A stretch of DNA of 7,906 nucleotides from an uncultured Saprospiraceae bacterium (GCA_905479665.1 CAJQNM010000279.1:1-7906), one strand, 5' to 3'. Shown: positions 1-5,541, numbered from the stretch's first letter. Program-made: numbers and translations. Notes: generated by a model from the sequence alone, not told the origin.

Positions 1-339
1 CAAAAAATTAACTTTGATTTTATTCAAACCGAGAAAGGAATTATTTACGAAGTGAAAGCTGGTTATCCCTCGGGATCAGTAGATCTGGATCAGATGCATA
101 ATTATAATACTTTGATGGAAGCCTCGAAGGAGAACGCTACACTAAGTCAATTGTTGAAAGCAGCGGGATTTTCGAATAGTGTTTTAAGGAGAGTGGAGTA
201 CATCATATTACCTGGCAAATCGAGCGAATTGATTAATGCTACAAGTGTTGCTCGAAAAGTGAGTGATTTTACAGCCAACTATGGCGGTAACATGAGGGTC
301 AGCCACTATAACTCAGGTGGTTCACTTGTTACCAACTAG
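1..339 (+). CDS. C-terminal fragment of a probable PD-(D/E)xK nuclease / polymorphic toxin tip (5' end outside window)
   Basis: The reading frame is open from base 1 to the TAG at 337-339, so this is the last 112 codons of a longer gene. The GTG at codon 18 lies inside a predicted core strand and is not a credible start. Seen: Asp6 in a hydrophobic strand (NFDFI), a turn (EKG), then a strand IIYEVKAG with Glu17 and Lys19, followed by a likely helix with Gln31 and Tyr35. D-x10-E-x-K followed by a helix carrying Gln is the active-site layout of PD-(D/E)xK nucleases. Inference: this is the C-terminal nuclease of a polymorphic toxin (Rhs, T6SS or contact-dependent type), because another gene follows after only two bases, as toxin and immunity genes do. 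A restriction-like or repair nuclease is the alternative. The N-terminal delivery part is not visible, so the toxin call rests on context. Confidence 0.6.
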   Translation, partial: QKINFDFIQTEKGIIYEVKAGYPSGSVDLDQMHNYNTLMEASKENATLSQLLKAAGFSNSVLRRVEYIILPGKSSELINATSVARKVSDFTANYGGNMRVSHYNSGGSLVTN

Positions 340-341
340 AA

Positions 342-1319
342 ATGGAAATCGTCATATCATATCGGGAAGCGGAAATTCTGTTAGAGCCATATATCAATTG
401 GTATAGGAATACAGGTCTTCAGCCACAATCTGCCAGGTTTATTTCAAGCCAAGGTAAATTGACTCCGAAAGTAGTATCTCTTGAAGAACTTGAAGACTTT
501 CTTGATTCAAGGGAGTTTGGTGCAGTTGTGCTTGATAGCACGCAGAGCTCACTTCGAATAGTCTACGGTGCCAGTTTTAGTTCTCGATTTCTTCGACTAT
601 GTTTTACAACTGCTCCCGAAATTAGCGAGGCCATACAGATCTGCAGTGAGCTATATAAAATCACATCGAATTCCAGGTGTGGTCTGATAGATACCTTAGA
701 CGAAGATTATCATTATCGAGTTGTAAGTATCCATAGAGCCGGAGTTGTACCCTCAAAAATAGGCCCCAGCAAAATGCCATTCTACGCCATCTTCAACCCC
801 ATCGTCTATCGTCCCTACCTCTCAACCGAAGAACTCCTAGCCACTCCCGCCTTTCAAACCGAAGACCTAGGAGATGGACATGTCGCCATCCAATTTTGGG
901 AGCACCCCCACAAATATGAAGACGAGCGATCTCTAAAGTACATGATTGATTGCACCCGCTATCTCAAAGAGAAAGTAGATCGACACAAACCCAAGTCGGA
1001 ACCATCAAAAACGGCAGATACTGTTCCGATGTTACCTCCACTACAGCATCTCGCCGATATAGGTGCCCGCTACGAGACGTTGGTCAGGTTATTCGGTGAG
1101 CCTGGTCCCGGCGATGCTGAGAAGACCGATGTTTGGTGGGATCTTAGTCTGCCTGACGGCACTCGCGCCGCTATCCATAATTGGAAGGACGGCAAAAACT
1201 ATCTTGGTGATGAGGGACATCCCGTTGAGGAGATCACGGGCTGGACTCTAAAAACAGAAGATGCCGAAGCTTCAGAGCGGGTGAAGAAGTATGTGGAAGA
1301 CGGGGATGAGTTGGTGTAG
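342..1319 (+). CDS. Putative immunity protein with an added C-terminal domain (325 aa), function unproven
   Basis: The ATG lies two bases after the stop of the predicted nuclease, which points to co-translation and a partner role such as immunity. There is no signal peptide or membrane segment, so the product should be cytosolic. Two parts can be seen. Residues 1 to about 210 form a mixed alpha/beta region with conserved-looking stretches FNPIVYRPY and GDGHVAIQFWEHP; I do not recognise the family. A hydrophilic linker rich in Lys, Pro and Ser follows (about 211-228). Residues about 230-320 resemble a small domain that I recall from phage and accessory-gene proteins, with a WWDLSLPDGT strand, the signature NWKDGKNYLG and EEITGWTL. 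Base composition changes within the gene: AT-rich to about 765, C-rich with CTC/CCC/ATC codons to about 900, and more GC-rich from about 1040. This suggests a mosaic built by recombination. The immunity role is inferred only from position. Confidence 0.6.
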   Translation: MEIVISYREAEILLEPYINWYRNTGLQPQSARFISSQGKLTPKVVSLEELEDFLDSREFGAVVLDSTQSSLRIVYGASFSSRFLRLCFTTAPEISEAIQICSELYKITSNSRCGLIDTLDEDYHYRVVSIHRAGVVPSKIGPSKMPFYAIFNPIVYRPYLSTEELLATPAFQTEDLGDGHVAIQFWEHPHKYEDERSLKYMIDCTRYLKEKVDRHKPKSEPSKTADTVPMLPPLQHLADIGARYETLVRLFGEPGPGDAEKTDVWWDLSLPDGTRAAIHNWKDGKNYLGDEGHPVEEITGWTLKTEDAEASERVKKYVEDGDELV

Positions 1320-1329
1320 AGACTACACC
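1313..1329 (+). terminator. Hairpin covering the stop codon of the upstream gene, possible terminator
   Basis: GGTGTAG (1313-1319), loop AGA, CTACACC (1323-1329) is a perfect 7-bp stem with a 3-base loop. The TAG stop of the preceding gene forms the end of the left arm. No T-run follows, so it is not a textbook intrinsic terminator. It could instead protect the 3' end of the transcript. Confidence 0.3.
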
Positions 1330-1442
1330 TCGTCATAGGCATCGAAAACGGATCAGTCAGCCCCAAACAGCTTGCTGCCTTTGTGGACGAGATGCTCCAG
1401 TCGAGCGATAAATTAAGGCGGGACCGACGAGTTTGGAGGTGA
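1320..1442 (+). pseudogene. Possible decayed coding remnant in frame with the upstream gene
   Basis: After the TAG at 1317-1319 the same frame stays open for 40 codons to a TGA at 1440-1442. The translation looks like real protein, with an amphipathic helix in IENGSVSPKQLAAFVDEM, rather than random sequence. No ATG, GTG or TTG precedes it to start it separately; the first in-frame ATG is deep inside (bases 1392-1394). The pattern of a GS-V/I-S/D turn followed by an LA-x-F-V helix faintly recalls small effector-associated adaptor domains, but the stretch is too short to assign. It may be the end of a longer ancestral protein cut off by the nonsense codon, or a leftover of a lost gene. Chance remains possible at this length. 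Confidence 0.2.
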
Positions 1443-1705
1443 TTCGGAATCCCTACCTTTCGTCGACCTAAGAACTTCCTGTCCAGTAAGCGAAGCTCCC
1501 AAAAGAAATCTTAGATCAGAGCGATTCCCAAGCGCATAGCGAAGCGTAGAGATTGGCAAGCGCGGTACATCGCTATTGGGTAATAACGGACTCCCCAAGA
1601 ATACTAGATATTGAATCACAATCACCCTAATACTCCTGTTCTTCCTAATCGAGACGGGCTTGCCAATCCAGCCTTCACTCACAGCCACTCACGGGCTTGG
1701 GAATC
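1441..1705. repeat. Nested inverted repeats (two 11-base arm pairs plus a short dyad)
   Basis: GATTCCCAAGC (1523-1533) is the exact reverse complement of GCTTGGGAATC (1695-1705). Inside it, GATTGGCAAGC (1551-1561) is the exact reverse complement of GCTTGCCAATC (1658-1668). The two arm types differ only in the central CC/GG bases, so they look like copies of one unit, GATT-SS-CAAGC. A further dyad GATTC-G-GAATC lies at 1441-1451. This could fold as a long two-tier stem around a ~96-base loop, or it could be a degenerate extragenic repeat or a non-autonomous mobile element remnant. No flanking target duplication was found. Confidence 0.5.
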
Positions 1706-1786
1706 CCCTCCAGGCGTCCAAATAAATCTTGACCTCTTGACCAGCAGCATCAAGAAAAAGTAAGCACTAAAACCAGAACAAATCTC

Positions 1787-2944
1787 TCACCGTACTTCAG
1801 CTATCCGCGTATCAATTTCACCAGGTAATCCTCTACCCATCTGCCGCGCAGCGCGCTTCAACATACTCAGATCACTGGGGAATGATGAGTTGCTTCCGAT
1901 TGCTGGGCAACAAAAGCCACCGATAGCTCGACGGTCACCGGTATATTTGGAAAAGGTATTCGACCAGCTAGCACTCGCAGTAAGTTTAAAATCAAGCAAG
2001 CTTTTTTGAGCAGTGCTGTCTAGCAAAGTGCAATGCACTGAGAAGGAACCCCTCTTGGACCTTTCGTAGGTCGTGACTTGCACGGAGACATCTTCGTAGA
2101 CGGGTTCCTCGACCTGGATGTAAGCCGAGTCTTTCTTTGACCAAACCTTTTTCGTGACCGTCCCTAAGCAAATGGTTTCAGAACGTGAGCAGGTACTGGT
2201 ACTCTCGCTATTGCGCCCCGCGTCTAGATCTTGCAACTCTATTTCAAGAATCGCATCGATGTCGGTGGGAATGGAATCTTCCAGAAAGTAGATGGTCCAA
2301 TCCAACTGCTGCGGATAGGATTTTGGGGCCAATAATTCACTCAATAATTCTTGCTGCTCAGCAATGTCGAGACCAACACTATATGACTTGATCAATATAC
2401 CAGTGGCCGCCTGATCAAAAAGTCTGCTCGAGAGCATTTGCCCACCAGGAAAATCAGGGTGATAGTAGAGTACAGTATCCATAAGTTCGTAAGCACGCCG
2501 AGCTGCGCTAATCTCTCCATCTGCTGCAGCGGCGATGTGAGGTGATGCCTTCTCGTAATAGAATATGGCACTTTGCCTACCGGCCTCCAGCAGCAGGCTG
2601 TCTACGTCTATGAGGTGCAATTCAGCAGATCGGTCATATTGTGCTATGTGAGTAATCGCCTCTGTACAATCACTGTGCCGATCTATAATTTTTTTGAAAT
2701 AATGGTGGGCTGCCATCCAGGATCTTTGCTCAAAGCTGGTATGCGCACGAATGGAATCTCTCTCATGGAGTCCATTAAACGAGTAAATAAATGCATTTAT
2801 ATTCTTTACTCGGATGTTGCCCTTTTCGAGTCGTTTGTTGGTTATTTTTAGTGCTTTTTCAAAGTTTCCTTTACGAACCAATGTCAGAGGGCCCGCACAT
2901 CCTGCTAGAAGAAGAACCATTAAACAGAATACTATTTTATTCAT
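1787..2944 (-). CDS. Predicted lipoprotein of unknown function (385 aa)
   Basis: The start at 2944 gives a clear lipoprotein signal peptide: MNK, a hydrophobic core to residue 13, and the lipobox LAGC with Cys16 as the predicted lipidated residue. The protein should therefore be anchored in the cell envelope facing the periplasm or the surface. Residues about 20-205 are helix-rich, with repeat-like pairs (FEKALKITNKRLEKG, WMAAHHYFKKIIDRH, AARRAYELMDTVLYYHPDF) that resemble degenerate TPR units. Residues about 215-335 are strand-rich and end in SWSNTFSKYTGDRRAI (326-341). I recall a W...Y-x-GD-x-RA pattern of this kind in other Bacteroidota envelope proteins, but I cannot name a family. Cysteines at 252, 259, 305, 345 and 346 could form disulfides. 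It is transcribed away from the sigma operon and towards the immunity-like gene. No clear promoter of the Bacteroidota TAnnTTTG type is seen upstream. It could belong to a trafficking or assembly system; function is unknown. Confidence 0.8.
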   Translation of the reverse strand: MNKIVFCLMVLLLAGCAGPLTLVRKGNFEKALKITNKRLEKGNIRVKNINAFIYSFNGLHERDSIRAHTSFEQRSWMAAHHYFKKIIDRHSDCTEAITHIAQYDRSAELHLIDVDSLLLEAGRQSAIFYYEKASPHIAAAADGEISAARRAYELMDTVLYYHPDFPGGQMLSSRLFDQAATGILIKSYSVGLDIAEQQELLSELLAPKSYPQQLDWTIYFLEDSIPTDIDAILEIELQDLDAGRNSESTSTCSRSETICLGTVTKKVWSKKDSAYIQVEEPVYEDVSVQVTTYERSKRGSFSVHCTLLDSTAQKSLLDFKLTASASWSNTFSKYTGDRRAIGGFCCPAIGSNSSFPSDLSMLKRAARQMGRGLPGEIDTRIAEVR

Positions 2945-3036
2945 GAGATCTTTGATTCGCTGGTCGTAATCTATACCAGCTTATTCATAAATTATGTTAA
3001 GGCATACTTAGAAGACTATTTAAGTTTTCTTAATTC

Positions 3037-3080
3037 GAGTTAATTATTTTCACAGTTGTTGATTTTTAACGTGATCTTAA
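3037..3080 (+). repeat. Direct repeat copy A (AT-rich, possible promoter or regulator element)
   Basis: This copy contains GTTAATTATTTTCACAG followed by TTGATTTTTAAC and TGATCTTAA. It matches copy B at 3585-3629 with one single-base gap; the 22-base core (3059-3080) differs at one position only. Similarity begins slightly earlier, with TTCTTAA in both. Copy A has the same orientation as copy B, but no gene follows it closely on the + strand. It lies about 90 bases upstream of the minus-strand lipoprotein start. Confidence 0.55.
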
Positions 3081-3490
3081 GTTAATTCAAGTTTCGGCAC
3101 ACATAATAGGATTGAAAGTCATTTATTATTTTAATAAGTCACCTATGGGCAATTCATTACGCTTAGAACCTACGTGAAATGCTGCTTTCGTTTTTGACTA
3201 GTAGTGAAATGGATCGGTTAAGAAATTATTTCACAGAGCTGGTTCGTGAAGGAGAAAGCCCAAGCAGATATTAAAATGAGACGGTACTTGGTGATTACGT
3301 CCGCCTTACGAATTTTAGGGATTGGGAGCGAAAAATTCGATCAGAGCAAAATACTGTCCGAGCTTCTCGGATACCAAGAGCAACGGCTGCACTAGCTGGT
3401 TTCGAATAGCTAATAGCGAAGACAAGAGAACCTGTGAGTTTATTTTGTTCCGGATATTTTGCTCCCAATGCCGTAAAGAAATTTGTAAAG

Positions 3491-3535
3491 CGGCGGCTTT
3501 TGCCGAACTTTTGCCGCCAAAAGTTTGCCGGCGGA
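3491..3535. repeat. GC-rich hairpin-forming short repeat
   Basis: A GC-rich island in AT-rich DNA. CTTTTGCCG occurs at 3497-3505 and 3508-3516, with a related AGTTTGCCG at 3522-3530. GGCGGC (3492-3497) can pair with GCCGCC (3513-3518), CGGC-TTTT-GCCG (3494-3505) forms a tight inner hairpin, and CCGCC (3514-3518) can pair with GGCGG (3530-3534). The alternatives exclude one another. Form and location suit an extragenic palindromic repeat. Whether it recurs in the genome cannot be seen here. Confidence 0.4.
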
Positions 3536-3584
3536 GCCAATTAAGATGTGATAAAAATACAATAAAATACTATTCTTAAGACGC

Positions 3585-3629
3585 GGGTTAATATATTTTT
3601 ACAGATATTGATTTTTAACTTGATCTTAA
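3585..3629 (+). repeat. Direct repeat copy B, upstream of the sigma operon
   Basis: This copy contains GGGTTAATATATTTTTACAG, then TTGATTTTTAAC and TGATCTTAA. It lies about 170 bases before the proposed sigma start, in the same orientation as the operon. TTG at 3608-3610, followed 16 bases later by TAATCTG, loosely resembles a Bacteroidota -33/-7 promoter (TTG / TAnnTTTG), but the match is imperfect. It may be the operon promoter or the binding site of a shared regulator. Confidence 0.45.
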
Positions 3630-3681
3630 TCTGTATGCGACAAATTTCGTTCGACATTTCTAAGGTGGTCGCAATACGCTG

Positions 3682-3692
3682 CCTCAATGAGG
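3682..3692. promoter_or_regulatory. Short dyad next to the 20-base palindrome
   Basis: CCTCA-A-TGAGG is a perfect interrupted dyad ending two bases before the large palindrome. On its own it could be chance. Next to the palindrome it may be part of a composite regulator site or a small hairpin in the leader. Confidence 0.25.
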
Positions 3693-3694
3693 AG

Positions 3695-3714
3695 CAATGG
3701 GTCATGACCCATTG
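3695..3714. promoter_or_regulatory. Perfect 20-base palindrome, candidate operator of the sigma operon
   Basis: CAATGGGTCATGACCCATTG is identical to its reverse complement across all 20 bases. It lies ~66 bases downstream of repeat copy B and ~84 bases upstream of the proposed sigma start, a fitting place for a dimeric repressor or activator. With no spacer between the half-sites, a DNA-level operator is more likely than an RNA hairpin, since the tightest bases could not form the loop. No regulator gene for it is in the window. Confidence 0.5.
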
Positions 3715-3757
3715 GATGTAAGTAAGAAAGATTCTCTCCCCAAACGCAACCTTTTCC

Positions 3758-3789
3758 CCTACTTCCGACGTATACATGTAGGAAGGAGG
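3758..3789 (+). promoter_or_regulatory. Strong Shine-Dalgarno sequence that can be sequestered in a leader hairpin
   Basis: GGAAGGAGG (3781-3789) is a strong Shine-Dalgarno sequence. The upstream CCTACTTCC (3758-3766) can pair with it over nine positions with a single A-G mismatch, leaving a 14-base loop (3767-3780). Formed in mRNA, this would hide the ribosome binding site of the sigma gene. Bacteroidota genes usually lack such sequences, so its presence marks this gene as specially controlled. The pairing is seen in the sequence; the regulatory role is inferred. Confidence 0.45.
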
Positions 3790-3797
3790 ATAAAGAG

Positions 3798-4361
3798 ATC
3801 GATTCGAACACGATATATCAGGCCCGTTCGGGAGATGCAGCCGCGCAGCGCAAATTGTTTGAAGACAATTATGGCTTTGTGCTTGCGATTGCACTGCGCT
3901 ACATGAAATCGAGACCCGAGGCCGAAGAAGCGCTAAATGATACGTTTCTCAAATGCTTTGACCATTTGGAAAAGTTTAATCCTGATTGCGCATGGCAGCC
4001 TTGGCTGGGCAAGATCACCGTGAACACCTGCATCGATCGACTGCGCGCCAAAAAGCGGTTGCCCAGCCTGGTCGCACTGAGTTCTATAGCAGAACCTCGC
4101 GTGGCAGACGATGATTTTGTTCCTGATCTCGACCAGAATTTACTGAGTGTCATTCAGAAGCTGCCGACGCGCTATCGTACGGTATTTAATCTCTACGTTT
4201 TTGAAGAATACAAGCATCAGGAAATTGCCGACGTGTTGGGGATTTCGGTGGGCACTTCAAAATCCAATTACGCACGAGCCAAAGCGATTCTGAAGAAAAA
4301 GATGCATCGGCCTACGAAAGGCTTGGCATCAATTTGGGCATTAAGTACTCAATTATTTTGA
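3798..4361 (+). CDS. ECF-type RNA polymerase sigma factor (187 aa from a proposed ATC start)
   Basis: A sigma-70 family factor of the extracytoplasmic-function type, expected to direct RNA polymerase to a small set of promoters, possibly its own operon. Sigma region 2 covers about residues 24-90: the core-binding helix EAEEALNDTFLKCFDHLEKF and the promoter-melting/-10 recognition part WLGKITVNTCIDRLRAKKR. Region 4 covers about 115-170: LPTRYRTVFNLYVFEEYKHQ, then the helix-turn-helix EIADVLGISVGTSKSNYARA. The first conventional start is TTG at 3855, giving 168 aa, but the conserved lead-in ARSGDAAAQRKLFEDNY begins upstream of it in the same frame. From the in-frame stop at 3723-3725 to 3855 there is no ATG, GTG or TTG. 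The strong Shine-Dalgarno sequence at 3781-3789 is spaced eight bases from ATC at 3798, which I propose as the start. TTG 3855 is the conservative alternative. The stop is one base before the next gene's ATG, so translation is probably coupled. Confidence 0.9.
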   Translation: MDSNTIYQARSGDAAAQRKLFEDNYGFVLAIALRYMKSRPEAEEALNDTFLKCFDHLEKFNPDCAWQPWLGKITVNTCIDRLRAKKRLPSLVALSSIAEPRVADDDFVPDLDQNLLSVIQKLPTRYRTVFNLYVFEEYKHQEIADVLGISVGTSKSNYARAKAILKKKMHRPTKGLASIWALSTQLF

Positions 4362-4362
4362 A

Positions 4363-5541
4363 ATGACCTTTGAGGAAAAAATACGCAACAGGTATCAGCA
4401 AGAGTCCGATCATCGCGCTCCGAAAGAGGGTTGGGAGTCGTTCGTTGCTTTTCGAGCTGGCCGTAAGAAAAAGTCCCGGCGGTTTATTTTCTTTTTCTTG
4501 CTTTTTGGCCTCTTGTTGAGTGTCACAGTCATATCGCAGCAAAGTACGATCAAGAACGCAGACCTTCATCGGGAGGCTTCGGCAGTATTCATCGACACCC
4601 TCGACCTGCAGGACATCAAGCCCGAGACAATCATATCTTCGATAGAAAAACCAGCTCCAACAAATACTATTCAGTCTAGCAAGATTCCTCATAAATATCA
4701 GGAGCAGGGGAGAGGGGGTGAACAGGAGAAACCAATGAAAAGTAAATCGGGTGCACATATTGAAGGAGTAGCGCTGAATAACAACTCAGTCGATAATACA
4801 GCTCAGAGCTATGCCGCTCAAAGGAAGATGCCTAGAATTCAAATGCGTACCCTTGACATCATAGCGAAAGAGGTAAAATTAATTCCTTCTCTGAGGCGCA
4901 ATATTCGCGGTGTGCATATCGCTGTAGATCCCAAGGAGACTCTTTGGTCTCCAGGCGCTCAATCCATAGAGGGATACGCGGGTCTTGCTTTTCCATTTCA
5001 ATTGGAGACGGTAGATGAGCAGGCGCATCAAATTGGTCTCAAGTACATGCGGGCGATTTCCCGGCGTATCCGGTGGCAGGTGAGTGCAGAGTATGCCGTA
5101 GTCAATTTTAAATCCAATGTATTTGATCGGGCACTGGGCATCGCTGCAGTTGAGGCTCCGGCAGCCAACTATTCATTTCAGGACGTCATTATCGAATCGG
5201 TCAATACCAGCTTATTTATTGGGGTGGATGCGCTGGTATTTAATCGTGGTCCTTGGCAAGGTCACCTAGGGCTGGCGTATGGAGCATCAGCAGAGTTGGT
5301 TAAGGATGCCGACTATGCATTTGTCCAGGACGATGGTGGTGATGATTTTATTTTGTCGGTATCTGACTCAAAAAAATATTTTGAACCCATGCTGCTTCGC
5401 TTTGAATCTGGCCTGTATTACCAAACATCCGTTGGTGGCTTCGGTGTCTCCCTCCGCTATCCCTGGCAGTTTGCCAAGCGTCACACCCAGCTCTTACGAC
5501 AGGTTCAGCTGAATTTTGGGATGACCTATAAGTTTAATTAG
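4363..5541 (+). CDS. Single-pass membrane protein with beta-barrel-like C-terminal half; putative anti-sigma/envelope sensor (392 aa)
   Basis: Seen in order: a charged cytoplasmic head (1-40) with FEEKIRNRYQ and PKEGWESF, ending in the basic cluster RKKKSRR; one transmembrane helix (about 41-58); a low-complexity polar linker (about 60-170); and a strand-rich half (about 180-392) with alternating aromatic and hydrophobic residues, such as LKYMRAISRRIRWQVSAEY and HLGLAYGASAEL, ending in FGMTYKFN. A C-terminal aromatic in the last strand is typical of outer membrane beta-barrels. The head, with a short amphipathic helix and P-x-x-x-W motif before the membrane helix, resembles N-termini of Bacteroidota proteins encoded just after ECF sigma genes. 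The likely role is to hold the upstream sigma factor at the inner membrane and respond to the envelope. A canonical FecR or ZAS anti-sigma domain is not visible. If the barrel really inserts in the outer membrane, the chain would span the whole envelope. Confidence 0.8.
   Translation: MTFEEKIRNRYQQESDHRAPKEGWESFVAFRAGRKKKSRRFIFFFLLFGLLLSVTVISQQSTIKNADLHREASAVFIDTLDLQDIKPETIISSIEKPAPTNTIQSSKIPHKYQEQGRGGEQEKPMKSKSGAHIEGVALNNNSVDNTAQSYAAQRKMPRIQMRTLDIIAKEVKLIPSLRRNIRGVHIAVDPKETLWSPGAQSIEGYAGLAFPFQLETVDEQAHQIGLKYMRAISRRIRWQVSAEYAVVNFKSNVFDRALGIAAVEAPAANYSFQDVIIESVNTSLFIGVDALVFNRGPWQGHLGLAYGASAELVKDADYAFVQDDGGDDFILSVSDSKKYFEPMLLRFESGLYYQTSVGGFGVSLRYPWQFAKRHTQLLRQVQLNFGMTYKFN

Larger units (their letters stand above)
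1320..1786. other. 467-base intergenic stretch between convergent genes
   Basis: Apart from the possible remnant at its left end, no credible gene is seen. A 91-codon minus-strand frame at 1413-1688 runs across the inverted repeats and has a low-complexity, unprotein-like translation, so it is not called. The stretch is dominated by short inverted repeats. Near the right end, TCTTGA (1727-1732 and again 1735-1740) can pair with TCAAGA (1750-1755), which might weakly terminate the minus-strand lipoprotein transcript. No strong terminator is seen. Confidence 0.5.
2945..3797. other. Long non-coding region between the divergent lipoprotein gene and sigma operon
   Basis: About 850 bases with no convincing gene; open frames on both strands overlap one another and have unprotein-like translations. 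It holds the two direct-repeat copies (3037-3080 and 3585-3629), a GC-rich repeat (3491-3535), and several hairpins. GTGAAAT at 3204-3210 pairs with ATTTCAC at 3228-3234. TCCGAG-CTT-CTCGGA lies at 3357-3371. The distant inverted pairs GAGCAAAATA (3344-3353) / TATTTTGCTC (3455-3464) and ATTGGGAGC (3321-3329) / GCTCCCAAT (3461-3469) overlap on the right. The left 200 bases and the bases around 3540-3640 are strongly AT-rich and are the best places for promoters. A structured RNA is possible but not shown. Confidence 0.5.

Noticed and set aside
1413..1688. 91-codon minus-strand open frame
   Set aside because: It crosses both inverted-repeat sets, its translation is unprotein-like, and no start context or neighbour supports it.
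1523..1705. CRISPR array or insertion-sequence ends
   Set aside because: The arms are inverted rather than direct and regularly spaced, there is no transposase frame between them, and no target duplication was found.
2185..2851. Two + strand frames opposite the lipoprotein gene
   Set aside because: The minus-strand gene has a signal peptide and full-length coding character; these are shadows of it.
3276..3395. 39-codon + strand frame beginning ATGAGACGG, and a 21-codon frame from 3209
   Set aside because: Both are too short, lack a well-placed ribosome site and resemble nothing known. The first also runs through the hairpin at 3357-3371.
3295..3579. Overlapping 80-codon frames on both strands
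   Set aside because: They overlap each other over GC-rich repeats and structured DNA, which gives long chance frames on both strands.
3541..3894. 117-codon minus-strand frame opposite the sigma leader
   Set aside because: It is antisense to the sigma start, the palindrome and the repeat copy, with a low-complexity Lys/Ile-rich end; it is a shadow.
3697..3906. 69-codon + strand frame with ATG in the palindrome and GAGGAG before it
   Set aside because: It is out of frame with the sigma gene and overlaps its start; the translation is basic and unlike a protein domain. A leader peptide cannot be excluded, but nothing else supports it.
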